A DNA stretch of 64,000 nt from Bog-159 sp963785255 (lineage in GTDB: Bacteria; Acidobacteriota; Terriglobia; Bryobacterales; Bryobacteraceae): the NCBI GenBank assembly GCA_963785255.1, contig CAWAUR010000013.1, positions 248,001 through 312,000 on the forward strand. Reading direction: 5' to 3'. Under the pieces are notes generated by a model. That model had not been told where the DNA came from. It saw nothing but the letters and a program-made list of their open reading frames with translations, and made no database searches. This document shows positions 51,497 to 60,455 of the stretch, piece by piece. The position numbers were made by a program, and so were the translations under genes. The stretch's first letter is position 1. Each line of letters begins with the position of its first letter.

Positions 51497-52147
51497 ATGC
51501 AAGAAATGGCCGAGTCAGAACTCCTGCGCGATGCTTTTATCCGCGAGGGCACTACCCTTCACTGCCGAAAGGGTCAGGTGATATTTTCACAAGGCAATCC
51601 TGCCGACGGCGTGTTCCTGATCCGTGAAGGTCAAGTGAAACTCAGTGTGGTTTCCACCGAGAGCCGGGAAGCGGCCATCGGGATTCTAGCCGTGGGCGAC
51701 CTCATCGGCGAGGACGCCCTGGCGCAGGCCCAGACAGTGCGGCGAGCGACCGCGTCCGCTTTCACCGAATGCGCGGTGGCCCGCATGGCCAGGCCCGCCG
51801 CGTTGCGCCTGCTGCGTGACGACCACACGTTCACCAGGCTGGTACTGGGGCATGTGCTCGCCCGCAAAGCGCGCATTGAGGAGGATCTGGTGGATCAACT
51901 CTGCCACTCCAGCGAGAAGCGTCTGGCCCGCGTGCTTCTATTGCTCTCACAATCCGCTGGCAAGGACGGAGCCGAGGGATCCATTCCCGACATTAGTCAG
52001 GAAACCCTGGCAGAGTTGGTCGGTACTACGCGGTCCAGGGTGAGCTTCTTTATGAATAAATTCCGAAAGCTCGGACTCATCGACTATCGCGACGGAATCA
52101 GAGTTCACAAATCGCTAGGCGATACTTTTACGCGGGACGAGCCATGA
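51497..52147 (+). CDS. Crp/Fnr-family transcription regulator
   Basis: The 216-residue protein has an N-terminal cyclic-nucleotide-like beta barrel (about 15-110; FSQGNPADGVFLIREGQVKLSV), a long dimer helix and a C-terminal winged HTH (about 160-205) with SQETLAELVGTTRSRVSFFMNKFRKLGLI. There is no Cys cluster as in Fnr and no complete cAMP phosphate cassette, so the effector is unknown. Two ATGs (51497, 51506) are possible starts. Confidence 0.9.
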   Translation: MQEMAESELLRDAFIREGTTLHCRKGQVIFSQGNPADGVFLIREGQVKLSVVSTESREAAIGILAVGDLIGEDALAQAQTVRRATASAFTECAVARMARPAALRLLRDDHTFTRLVLGHVLARKARIEEDLVDQLCHSSEKRLARVLLLLSQSAGKDGAEGSIPDISQETLAELVGTTRSRVSFFMNKFRKLGLIDYRDGIRVHKSLGDTFTRDEP

Positions 52148-52370
52148 ATTTTCCGCGCCAGATTATGCCCGAAGTAATAGCCAGGTGTTCAATAATGACC
52201 ATAAATTTGGTACCGTTGTGAGCACTTTTGAGCAGACCGAACTGTTGCTCTTTGCTTACTTTGTTAGAAGTAGCGGTCTGGCTTAGGCCAGTGGGGGAAT
52301 TTCTTTGAGGAAGGGGCTGAATGTCTGGAAGCTGGTTTGAACAGCTATCTACACGTTCAGGACGAGACGT

Positions 52371-53903
52371 ATGTACGCCTTGAGTCAAGCGACACCGCCA
52401 GCCGAACTCAGCCTGCTGGCGCTGGATTCTTTCCCGGAACGCATTTGCGTGCTGGACCGCGGCGGCTGGATTATATTTGCCAACCGCGCCTGGAATCACA
52501 ATGAGGACGATAGCATCGGCCGCGTGCGAAGTGGCGTGGGGGCCAATTATCTGTGGGTCTGCCGGAGTGCCATCGATACGCTGGCGGACCGGGCCTGGCG
52601 AGTGGCGAAGGGCATAGAAGCGGTTTTGCGGGAGGCGATCCCGCAGTTCACGGTGGATTATTCCCGGACCACGGCTTCCGGTCAGGCATGGTTCCGTCTT
52701 CTGGCGCGCCCCCTGCGCGCGGCCGGCGCCGGGGCGGTGGTGGTGCAGTCGGAGATTACCGGCCAGGTGGCTTTCGCCGACAAACTGCGGCGCACCCAAA
52801 AATACTGCGACGTCATGATCGCTAATCCGATGGAAACTGCCACCATACTCGGGGCGGGGAACATCGTACGGTACCAGAGTCCCGCGTCGGAGGCGGTGCT
52901 GGGCCTGTCGCCCAGTGAACTCCTGGGCCGGCAGATCTTCGAGTTTGTGCATCCGGAGGATGCTGCCGCCGTGCGCCAGCATCTGCGCGATTGCCGGCTC
53001 GGCGCGCCCGCCAAAGGCCCCTGCGAATATCGTTTTCGGAACAAAGACGGCTCCTGGCGGAACGTGGAGAGCGCCGGCCGCCGCATCTCCAGTTCCGAAG
53101 ACGTGGTTTTGAACTCGCGCAACATCACCCATCAAAAGTTGGCCGAGGAAGCCCTGCGCACCGGGCAGGCAGCCTTGGAACTCCGTCGCGACGAGTTGCA
53201 AGGTCTGGCGGCGCGTCTGTTCGGCGAACAGGAACGGCAGCACCGCGCCCTGGCCGCGGAACTGAATTACCTGAGCCAGCGGCTGGCATCCATGGCCCTG
53301 GAGGCCCCCAATCTGGCCAAGAGGGATTCGGCTGGCGCGTGCGGACTCCGCGATTGCGTAGCCAGCCTTGGCCGGGACCTGCATCAGATTGCCGATGCCT
53401 TGCATCCTCTCCAGTTGGATAATCTGGGCTTGGCCGCCGCCTTGCGCGATTACCTCGACAGGTTCGCGCGCGCGCACGGCATCACCGTCCATTTTCATCA
53501 CCGGGGCATCTCCGCCTGGCTGCCGCCGCACACGGCCGTCACCCTGTACCGGATCGCGGAAGAGGCGCTATCAAACGCCGCCAAGCATGCCAATGCCGAG
53601 CAAGTCTGGGTGACGCTGAGCCGTAACACGCACGGTCTGCGACTGGTGGTCCGCGACGATGGCTCGGGCTACAATCCCGCGGATATCCAGCCTGGCCTGG
53701 GGCTCGGCCTGCTGGCGATCCGGGAGCGCTTGCGCGATATTCAGGGGTCGCTATCGACTCGCTCACGCGCCGGTGGCGGCACCGAGCTGGTGATCGTGGC
53801 GCCGTTGACGTCCACCGGTAATCCGTTGCTCACCGCTCCGGCGCCTGAGGCCGCCGCCGTGCCCGAGGTCTTCGCCCGGTCCACCGGAGCGCCGGCTCCC
53901 TGA
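52371..53903 (+). CDS. PAS-domain histidine-kinase-like protein lacking the acceptor His
   Basis: The 510-residue protein has two PAS domains (about 18-120 and 143-255), a HisKA_3-like helix region and a HATPase domain. The ATPase boxes are intact (EEALSNAAKHAN, VRDDGSGYN, GLGLGLLAIRERL). In the dimerisation helix the usual RELHD is AAELNYLSQ, with Asn299 at the phospho-acceptor position. No response regulator is adjacent. It may be a pseudokinase or a phosphatase/ATPase partner. The stop TGA is part of the following family B repeat. Confidence 0.8.
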   Translation: MYALSQATPPAELSLLALDSFPERICVLDRGGWIIFANRAWNHNEDDSIGRVRSGVGANYLWVCRSAIDTLADRAWRVAKGIEAVLREAIPQFTVDYSRTTASGQAWFRLLARPLRAAGAGAVVVQSEITGQVAFADKLRRTQKYCDVMIANPMETATILGAGNIVRYQSPASEAVLGLSPSELLGRQIFEFVHPEDAAAVRQHLRDCRLGAPAKGPCEYRFRNKDGSWRNVESAGRRISSSEDVVLNSRNITHQKLAEEALRTGQAALELRRDELQGLAARLFGEQERQHRALAAELNYLSQRLASMALEAPNLAKRDSAGACGLRDCVASLGRDLHQIADALHPLQLDNLGLAAALRDYLDRFARAHGITVHFHHRGISAWLPPHTAVTLYRIAEEALSNAAKHANAEQVWVTLSRNTHGLRLVVRDDGSGYNPADIQPGLGLGLLAIRERLRDIQGSLSTRSRAGGGTELVIVAPLTSTGNPLLTAPAPEAAAVPEVFARSTGAPAP

Positions 53904-54149
53904 CGTGCGCGGCTCGGTAACTTGCTGGGCCGCGCGCACCACGGTCGGCGCCCGGGATGGTCGCGCGCGTTACTGAGCCGCGCGCGTGAGCAAGCGGGCG
54001 GCACACCGCTCCCTTGCGTTCGCGGCTCGGAAGAATTGAGCGTTACTGAGCCGCGCGCGTGAGCAAGCGGGCGGCACACCGCTCCCTTGCGTTCGCGGCT
54101 CGGTAGAATTGAGCGTTACTGAGCCGCGCGCGTGAGCAAGCGGTTCCGG
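53894..54149. repeat. Family B repeat array with 73-base tandem units
   Basis: After a first partial copy (GGCTCCCTGACG...), the sequence GTTACTGAGCCGCGCGCGTG starts at 53969, 54042 and 54115: an exact 73-base period with two full copies and a third partial one. Each unit holds GAGCCGCG and CCGCTCCC/CGCGGCTCGG arms. The third ends at GAGCAAGCGGTT. Confidence 0.9.
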
Positions 54150-54166
54150 GCCTTTCTCCGCGACCG

Positions 54167-55171
54167 CTAAACCAGCAATCGCGTGATCGCCCAACCTCCG
54201 CAAACCAAGCCCACGAAGATGGCCGACGCCAGCAGCAGCGGACGCGTGCCGGCCTGTTTCAATTGATGCCAGCGGGTGCCTACGCCCAGCGCGAACATGG
54301 CGCTCGACAGCAGCACCGTATCCAGATCGATCAAATGCGCGCGCGCGGCCCCGTGCAGTTGAATCGCAGATTGCGCCGCAATGACCGCCCCGAACCAGAA
54401 TACGAACCATGGAAAGGCGATTTGGCGGGATGCGCCCGCGCCCTTGCCGCGGCGCACGCGGCTGACAATCAACAGTACGGGAGCCAGCAGCAGAACGCGC
54501 AACATCTTGGTGATGACCGCCGTATCGCTGGCCGCCTGGCTGACGGCGCGTCCTGCCGCCAGCGCCTGGGCCACCTCGTGCACCGTGGCGCCTGTGTAGA
54601 TTCCAAACTGGCGCTCGGTGAATCCGGTGAGCGGATAGAGCACCGGATACAGAAACATGGCCACCGTTCCGAAAACGACCACGGTGGCCACCGCTACGCT
54701 GACTTTGTGGGACTGGCTGTCGATGACCCGGTCGGTGGCCAACACCGCCGCCGCTCCGCAAATGCCGCTGCCCGCGCTTACCAGCAGGGCCGTGTCGCGA
54801 TCCAGTCCCAAGACGCGCGTGCCCAGCCAATAGCCCGCCAACAAAACCGTGCTGATGACAATCAGATCCAGAGCCAGCGCGCGCGGGCCCAGCTTCAACA
54901 GGTCCTGCAACGTGAGGCGGACACCATAGAGCACGATCCCCAGCCGGAGCAGCTTCTGCTGGCTGAATCGCAGGCCGGGATGGATGCGCTCCAGGATGCC
55001 GCGCGGCATGGCGTTACCCACCGCCATGCCGGCCAGGATGGCCAGCGTGAGCGGGCTGAACTGCAGCTTCCGGTTCCAGGGGAGCGCGGCGGTGGACCAC
55101 GCCGCGAGCGATGCGGCCAGGCAGAGCGCCAGGCCGCCCAGGAATTCCTTGGATAGTTTGGGGATCTTCAT
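54167..55171 (-). CDS. YeiH-family putative sulfate/anion exporter
   Basis: The 334-residue membrane protein has about ten helices and typical YeiH sequence: LGIVLYGVRLTLQDLL, SAGSGICGAAAVLATDRVI, GIYTGATVHEVAQALAAG. The family (DUF4810-like naming aside) is a set of putative anion exporters next to LysR regulators. The divergent LysR gene here fits that. The start MKIPKLSKEFLGG is 95 bases from the LysR gene. Confidence 0.85.
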   Translation of the reverse strand: MKIPKLSKEFLGGLALCLAASLAAWSTAALPWNRKLQFSPLTLAILAGMAVGNAMPRGILERIHPGLRFSQQKLLRLGIVLYGVRLTLQDLLKLGPRALALDLIVISTVLLAGYWLGTRVLGLDRDTALLVSAGSGICGAAAVLATDRVIDSQSHKVSVAVATVVVFGTVAMFLYPVLYPLTGFTERQFGIYTGATVHEVAQALAAGRAVSQAASDTAVITKMLRVLLLAPVLLIVSRVRRGKGAGASRQIAFPWFVFWFGAVIAAQSAIQLHGAARAHLIDLDTVLLSSAMFALGVGTRWHQLKQAGTRPLLLASAIFVGLVCGGWAITRLLV

Positions 55172-55239
55172 TCGAGCAGACGTTTCCAGGGTAACCGAAC
55201 GCTTTAATTAAACAAAACTGATAATATGAATACGCTTAT

Positions 55240-55252
55240 TCGGTATAACCGA
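55240..55252. promoter_or_regulatory. Candidate LysR operator between yeiH-like and lysR-like genes
   Basis: TCGGTATAACCGA is a perfect 13-base palindrome (T-CGGT-ATA-ACCG-A) in the divergent promoter region, 14 bases before the LysR ATG, a normal place for autoregulation by a LysR protein. The flanking sequence is AT-rich. Confidence 0.5.
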
Positions 55253-55266
55253 TTTAGAATCGTACT

Positions 55267-56157
55267 ATGCAGATCACCATCCGGCAACTGGAAATCTTCG
55301 CGGCGGTTTATCAGGAAGGAACCGTCACCGGCGCGGCGCGCCGCATCGGACTCTCGCAGGCGGCCACCAGCCAGGCGCTCGCCGAACTTGAGGATCAACT
55401 ACAGCGGCGGCTGGTGGACCGCAACGGCCGGCGCATCGTCGGAAACGCGGCGGGCCGCGAACTGCTGCCGGCGGCTATCCAGGTGCTCGACCGCGTGCGC
55501 GATATCGAAGCCGGCGCCGGACATCCGCGGTTGGATGTGAAACTCTACGCCAGCCTGACCGTGGGCGACTACATGCTGCCTTCGCTGATCGCGCGGTTCA
55601 CCAGACGCCACCCGGATGCGCAATTCCACGTGGCGCTGGGGAACACGGATCAAGCCGTCGAATCCGTCAGGCAGTTCGAAAGCGACGCGGGCTGGATCGA
55701 GGGATTGTCCCGCCATCCCGACCTGGCGGCGTTCGCCTGGCGGGAGGATCGGCTGTTGATTGTGGCCGCGCCGGGCCATCCGCTGGCCGGCCGGCGGGCC
55801 ACGGCGGAACAGTTGAGCGCGGCGCGTTGGGTCTTGCGCGAGAAAGGCTCGGGCACGCGCGCGGTATTCGAGGAGGCCATCAAGGGCAAGTTCGAATTGC
55901 ATCATGTGCCGGTGGAATTGGGAGGCATCGGGGCAGTGAAACGGGCAGTCATGTGTGGCGCCGGGTTGGGATGCATCTCCCGTTCGGCGATTGAGTTGGA
56001 GCTACGCGGCGGTCAACTGCGTCAGGTGTTCACGCCCTGGCTCGATCTGCGGCGCCAGATTACGCTGCTGATTCATCGCCAGAAGTATATCGATCGGGGA
56101 TTACGTGAATTTCTGGGGTTTTGTGGGGCAGGCACTCTGCCCGCGCGGGCCTCGTAG
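55267..56157 (+). CDS. LysR-family transcription regulator, YeiE/CysB-like
   Basis: The 296-residue protein has an N-terminal winged HTH (about 4-62; LEIFAAVYQEGTVTGAARRIGLSQAATSQALAELE in part) and a substrate-binding domain (about 90-290). The divergent YeiH gene is its likely target. Its last residues, CGAGTLPARAS, and the TAG stop are encoded by the family A repeat that begins at 56123, so about 10 C-terminal residues are repeat-derived. Confidence 0.9.
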   Translation: MQITIRQLEIFAAVYQEGTVTGAARRIGLSQAATSQALAELEDQLQRRLVDRNGRRIVGNAAGRELLPAAIQVLDRVRDIEAGAGHPRLDVKLYASLTVGDYMLPSLIARFTRRHPDAQFHVALGNTDQAVESVRQFESDAGWIEGLSRHPDLAAFAWREDRLLIVAAPGHPLAGRRATAEQLSAARWVLREKGSGTRAVFEEAIKGKFELHHVPVELGGIGAVKRAVMCGAGLGCISRSAIELELRGGQLRQVFTPWLDLRRQITLLIHRQKYIDRGLREFLGFCGAGTLPARAS

Positions 56158-56213
56158 GCCCGCTCTTTGGCGAGCGAAACTCGCCTTGGACAGGCCGGGA
56201 GGCCTGTCCTACC
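56123..56213. repeat. Composite family A repeat overlapping two gene ends
   Basis: GTGGGGCAGGCACTCTGCCC and GGGCCTCGTAGGCCC form the left part, encoding the LysR C-terminus and stop. GGACAGGCCGGGAGGCCTGTCCTACC forms the right part, whose minus-strand TAG is the stop of the NDH-2 gene. Convergent genes both end in the element. Confidence 0.9.
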
Positions 56214-57486
56214 GGCCGGTAATCAGGCGCGCGCCGCGATTGCGCGTGATGTAATCGTACACCCACTCCACCAGCACCAGCAGGCGGTTGCCGAATTGTA
56301 CCAGGTACATCAAGTGCACGAACAGCCACACGAACCAGGCCACCGGTCCCGAGAGATGCAAGCGGCCGAGCTGCGCGACGGCGCGGTTGCGGCCAATCAC
56401 GGCCAGCGTGCCTTTATCGAAATAATGGAAGGGTGGGGAAGCCGCACCGCGCAGGCGGCCTTCAATGGTTCTGGCGACATAGCGGCCCTCGGCCATGGCT
56501 ACCTCCGCCAGACCCGGCAGTGGCTGGCCGGTCTGATGGCTGAAGTTGGCCAGATCGCCGATGACGAAGATCTCCGGGTGTCCGGGCAGCGTCAGGTCCG
56601 GCTCCACAATCAACCGGCCGGAACGGTCGAGCTGGGCGCCGGTGCGCCCCGCGACGATCTTTCCGAGTGGTGAGGCCTCCACGCCGGCGGCCCACAGCAT
56701 GGTCTTCGCGGGGATGTGTTCCACCGCGTCGCCGCTGCGCAGCGTCACCCCCGCGCTATCCATATCGCTTACACTGGTGCGCGTGCGGACGTGTACGCAC
56801 AACTGTTTCAGGGCGCTTTCAGCTTTCGCTGAAAGGTCCGGCGCGAACGTAGGCAACACGCGATCGGCGGTCTCCACGAGCAAGATCAGCGCCGACGCCG
56901 GATTAATGCGGCGAAAGTCGTGCCGCAGCGTATCGTTGGCGATTTCGCCCAGCGCGCCGGCCAGTTCCACGCCCGTAGGGCCGCCGCCCACGATCACGAA
57001 GGTCAGCCAGGCGTGGCGGGCTTGCTCGTCGGGCTCGCGCTCGGCATTTTCGAACGCCAGCAGAATGCGGCGGCGAATCTCGGTCGCGTCTTCGATGCTT
57101 TTGAGACTGGGCGCCAGCCGTTCCCAATCGTCGTGTCCGAAATAATTATGAGTCGCGCCGGTAGCCAGAATCAGGGTATCGTAAGGCGCGGCGCCGTCCT
57201 CCAGAATCACACGGCGGCCGGCGGCGTCCACGTCGCGAACTTCGGCCAGCCAGACGCGCGCGTTGCGCTGCCGGCTCAGCACGGCCCGCACGGGCGACGC
57301 GATCTCGCCGGGCGAAAGACCTCCGGTGGCCACTTGATACAGCAACGGCTGGAACAGGTGAAAATTGCGCCGGTCGACCACCGTAAGATCGATGGGCGCA
57401 TGCTTCAGCGCGCGCGCCGCATACAGGCCGCCGAAGCCCGCGCCAACCAGCACCACGCGATGCGTGGATGTCGCCCCCGCACTCAT
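56209..57486 (-). CDS. ndh: Type II NADH dehydrogenase
   Basis: The 425-residue protein has two dinucleotide-binding motifs: GAGFGGLYAAR (about 15-25, FAD) and GGGPTGVELAGALGE (about 167-181, NADH). It also has GDLANF near the C-terminal FAD contact and a C-terminal membrane-binding helix (FVWLFVHLMYLVQF). It moves electrons from NADH to quinone without pumping protons and thus duplicates the entry step of complex I. It overlaps the S2P gene by four bases. Its TAG stop lies in a repeat. Confidence 0.9.
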   Translation of the reverse strand: MSAGATSTHRVVLVGAGFGGLYAARALKHAPIDLTVVDRRNFHLFQPLLYQVATGGLSPGEIASPVRAVLSRQRNARVWLAEVRDVDAAGRRVILEDGAAPYDTLILATGATHNYFGHDDWERLAPSLKSIEDATEIRRRILLAFENAEREPDEQARHAWLTFVIVGGGPTGVELAGALGEIANDTLRHDFRRINPASALILLVETADRVLPTFAPDLSAKAESALKQLCVHVRTRTSVSDMDSAGVTLRSGDAVEHIPAKTMLWAAGVEASPLGKIVAGRTGAQLDRSGRLIVEPDLTLPGHPEIFVIGDLANFSHQTGQPLPGLAEVAMAEGRYVARTIEGRLRGAASPPFHYFDKGTLAVIGRNRAVAQLGRLHLSGPVAWFVWLFVHLMYLVQFGNRLLVLVEWVYDYITRNRGARLITGR

Positions 57487-58616
57487 CGCGCTTGTGCCCG
57501 CGCCTGCTGCTGCATGGCTACTTGCCGCAGCAGGATGTAAGACGAAACATTTTCCGAGGTCAGCAGGCCGACCAGCTTATCGCCATCCATCACCAGCACG
57601 CAGGCCCGTGTGCCGGATAGATCCTGCAGCACGCCCGACAGGGGCGTATCGGGCGAAACGCGCTTCGGATTGCGCTCCATGGCGGACGCCACATACGCGT
57701 CCGGACCTTCGGTGAGCATGGCGCGAACCAACGCCGCGCGCGTCAACAACCCCAGCACTTGATCGCCATGCATCACCGGAAAATCATGTTGCGAGGTGGC
57801 CAGCAGCAGGTTGCCGGCGTCCCGGATACTTTCCCCATGTGAAAGCGTGCGGAAATCCGTGATCATGGCGGCGCGTACCGGAACGCCCGAAGTCAGCAGG
57901 CGCCCACGCACGGCGGCGCCTTCCTGCGACGCGCCGATATAGATGAACATGGCCACGAAAACAACGATGAAATTCGAGGAGAGCAGGCCGTACAGACCTA
58001 GCATAGCCGCTAATGCCTGCCCCGAACTGGCGGCGATGCGGGTGGCTTCTTCTTCGGGCTTGAAGAGCATCAGTACCGATCGCAATACCCGTCCGCCATC
58101 CATCGGATAGGCCGGCAGCAGATTGAAGACGAACAGCAGAAAGTTGCCCAGAGCGATGCGTTGCGCCAGGTTGGCATCCGTCGGGTCGCGCAGCAGCTCA
58201 AAGGGCACGAACTGATGCTGCGTCGCCAGCCACGCCCACAGTCCCGCGGCGATCAGCCCGTTCACCAGCGGTCCGCTGATGGCGATCCAGAATTCTTCGC
58301 GGCCCTTCGGGATGCGTTCGGGGCGCGAGACGCCGCCGATCGGGTACATCACGATTTCCGTGGTGCGGATGCCGTAATGCCGCGCGACTAACGTGTGCCC
58401 CAGTTCGTGTAGCAGGACGGAAGCGAACAGGGCGACGACGTACAGCGCGGTCATGGCGCCGGATTGCCGCTCGCCCACGCCGATGAACAACAGGAAAATG
58501 AGCAGCAGAACGAAGGTGAAGTGAAAACGGACCGGCACGCCCAGGATGTGGAAGGTACCTAGCGCGGGTTTAGCGTTTGGCTTGGGCTTGTCGTCCGGCA
58601 GTGTATCGTCGGGCAT
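57483..58616 (-). CDS. Site-2 protease (M50) with tandem CBS domains
   Basis: The 377-residue protein has six or so membrane helices with the zinc motif HELGH (about 90-94) and the third ligand in YPMDGGR (about 170). The N-terminal part is followed by two CBS domains (about 240-360). It cleaves membrane proteins inside the bilayer. CBS domains suggest control by nucleotides. It is upstream of, and overlaps, ndh by four bases. Confidence 0.9.
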   Translation of the reverse strand: MPDDTLPDDKPKPNAKPALGTFHILGVPVRFHFTFVLLLIFLLFIGVGERQSGAMTALYVVALFASVLLHELGHTLVARHYGIRTTEIVMYPIGGVSRPERIPKGREEFWIAISGPLVNGLIAAGLWAWLATQHQFVPFELLRDPTDANLAQRIALGNFLLFVFNLLPAYPMDGGRVLRSVLMLFKPEEEATRIAASSGQALAAMLGLYGLLSSNFIVVFVAMFIYIGASQEGAAVRGRLLTSGVPVRAAMITDFRTLSHGESIRDAGNLLLATSQHDFPVMHGDQVLGLLTRAALVRAMLTEGPDAYVASAMERNPKRVSPDTPLSGVLQDLSGTRACVLVMDGDKLVGLLTSENVSSYILLRQVAMQQQARAQAR

Positions 58617-58697
58617 GCGGGAGCGGAGGCTCTGTACTCTCTGTACTATTGTCGCGCGAATGACGCGCCCGGTGTGGGGCGGCTTGCCGCCATTTCG

Positions 58698-59072
58698 CTA
58701 TACGACTACCGGCTCCACGGGTTCCTCGATCTCCGTTTGCGTCGCTCCCTTGTCGGAGATAACATGCGGCCAAATCCAAAAACCGCCAGTAGACCCGAGC
58801 AGAGTCCAGTCGCCGCAGATAGACCGCCGGCTGTAAATTCCGGCGTACTGCACGGTGTGCATGCCGATATATGTCTTATTCCAGATCGCCTCACTCGTGG
58901 CGCCGTTGAACAGGCCGTCGATCAGGAACGCAGCAACGTCGTCGACGCCTTCGCCTCGGATTTTCCCATCCGGCGTGAAGTCGAGGAACAGTCGCATGTG
59001 GTGTTTGGGGCCCGCGTGTCCATAGAGATAATAGCCAGTCCACGGGCCGGATGGAGGGACGTCGTTCAGCAA
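58698..59072 (-). CDS. Small hypothetical protein
   Basis: The frame from TTG 59072 encodes 124 residues with a conserved-looking pattern (WTGYYLYGHAGPKHHMRLFLDFTPDG; WNKTYIGMHTVQYAGIYSRR, read in part) and few repeats. Stops close the frame just upstream. It has no signal peptide and no known domain. It lies between the S2P gene and a family A repeat. I regard it as real because its codon use and residue mix are ordinary, unlike shadow frames. Confidence 0.55.
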   Translation of the reverse strand: MLNDVPPSGPWTGYYLYGHAGPKHHMRLFLDFTPDGKIRGEGVDDVAAFLIDGLFNGATSEAIWNKTYIGMHTVQYAGIYSRRSICGDWTLLGSTGGFWIWPHVISDKGATQTEIEEPVEPVVV

Positions 59073-59111
59073 TGGGATGCAAACCGCCGCTCTTCATTAG
59101 AGCATGAAATT

Positions 59112-59211
59112 GTGGGGCAGGCACTCTGCCTGCGCGGGCCTCGTAGGCCCGCTCATTGATCAATTCCGCTGCTTTGGACAGGCCATGAGGCAGCCATGAT
59201 GCCTGTCCTAC
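59112..59211. repeat. Composite family A repeat overlapping the GH172 gene stop
   Basis: GTGGGGCAGGCACTCTGCC and GGGCCTCGTAGGCCC lead, GGACAGGCC and GGCAGCCATGATGCCTGTCC follow. On the minus strand the final TAGGACAGG holds the stop codon of the GH172 gene. Confidence 0.9.
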
Positions 59212-60386
59212 GCCGGCTCCGCCCCGCCAGGTCCGGGTACTGCCTTCAATCTGGGAATGCGGCTCTCCGCCGGCGGCAGCGCCGGAAAATCCGTATAAGC
59301 GCCCGCCTGATACCAATACGCCACCGAAAAGTAATTGTCCGCGCGGTGATTGGCGTGGCCGTGCTCGATCGTATATTTCAAATACTTCGTAAACGTAACA
59401 GGGTTATCGGCATGCCAGCGGTATAAGCAATATCGTCCGCCGGGGCGCTCCCCGCTTACGATGAACGGTGCGCCATTATACAAATGCGCGAACGGTATGG
59501 CAGTGTCGCGCCCCCCAAAATCCCAGGCGCCATTGAAATAATCCTCCGTCCCGGTTCCGGTGATCAGCGGGTGTTGCTCGTCGTCGACGAAAATCATTTC
59601 ATCGCCCTCGCCCATCCAATAATCCTGATTCTGCAGCACGCCCAGCGTTACGCCCATCAAGTGGCCGCGCCCGCGCGTTTCGGCAAAAATATAGTTATCT
59701 TTTCCATCGAGATTTTTCAGTTTGTCGGCATCGCTGTTGGTGCGCCAGTCGTTCATGGTGGGTTTATTCGGCGTCGCTTGCCGGTATTGCGCGTGAAAAT
59801 AGAGCACCTCGCCGGGAAGCGCCGGCACGATTTGGTAATCGATATTCGAGTAGAAGGCGTACACAGGTTCCGCGCTTTCGTTGGTGGCGGTGATGCGCGC
59901 CGACCTGCGGAACGGCATGGCGAAGTAACAATTCAATGCTTTAACCGACGAACAGTTCAGGAACGCCGACTGATAGACGAAATATTGCCCCAGATTTAAT
60001 CCGAAGAGATCCCCCACGGGCACTTCCACGCTGGGTTTCCGAGCGCCGTCCCAATACATGCGGATCACGATCTCTTTCAGGTGATTGGAACTCTGTGCCG
60101 CGATGGTGAACCAGATATGCGTGACCACGCCGGGGCCTTCGGAGGCGAACAGTTCGCGGGTGGCGTGCGCCGCGATGGGCCATGCGTCGGCATTGCCGCC
60201 GGTGCGGTCGAAGCTCGACTGTTTGAGCGACCGGTAATTCTGGGCGCGCGCGTAACGGGGCAGGAAGGGATAATCGGACGCTGAAGCCGGGCGCCCTTGC
60301 GCGTTGGCTCCTGAAGTTGCTGCGGTCAGCCCGGCGATTCCCCCAAGGCCTCGCAAAAACCCGCGGCGGGGCGCGTTTTCCGGCAT
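59208..60386 (-). CDS. DUF2961 (GH172-like) protein with Tat signal
   Basis: The 392-residue protein starts with a twin-arginine signal (PRRGFLRGLGGIAG, about residues 6-19). The rest matches DUF2961, which includes the GH172 family of arabinofuranosidase and difructose-dianhydride-forming enzymes: WFTIAAQSSNHLKEIVIRMYWDG, CSSVKALNCYFAMPFRRSA and GTGTEDYFNGAWDFGG (about 275-290). Acidic residues in these motifs likely form the active site. It is probably an extracellular glycoside hydrolase; its sugar is unknown. Its stop is TAG inside a repeat. Confidence 0.8.
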   Translation of the reverse strand: MPENAPRRGFLRGLGGIAGLTAATSGANAQGRPASASDYPFLPRYARAQNYRSLKQSSFDRTGGNADAWPIAAHATRELFASEGPGVVTHIWFTIAAQSSNHLKEIVIRMYWDGARKPSVEVPVGDLFGLNLGQYFVYQSAFLNCSSVKALNCYFAMPFRRSARITATNESAEPVYAFYSNIDYQIVPALPGEVLYFHAQYRQATPNKPTMNDWRTNSDADKLKNLDGKDNYIFAETRGRGHLMGVTLGVLQNQDYWMGEGDEMIFVDDEQHPLITGTGTEDYFNGAWDFGGRDTAIPFAHLYNGAPFIVSGERPGGRYCLYRWHADNPVTFTKYLKYTIEHGHANHRADNYFSVAYWYQAGAYTDFPALPPAESRIPRLKAVPGPGGAEPA

Positions 60387-60455
60387 GGTGACTCCTTGAG
60401 ACTTAGATTGAAGCTGGATTATAGCGTGGTGCGGGTGATCGAGGCGGATCGAGGA

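Noticed and set aside
52233..52280. CAGACCG...CGGTCTG inverted repeat upstream of the PAS kinase
   Set aside because: Seven-base arms with a 34-base loop are too weak to call an operator or terminator.
52128..53531. Long minus-strand frame opposite the PAS kinase
   Set aside because: It is antisense to a clear PAS/HATPase gene and has no domain of its own.
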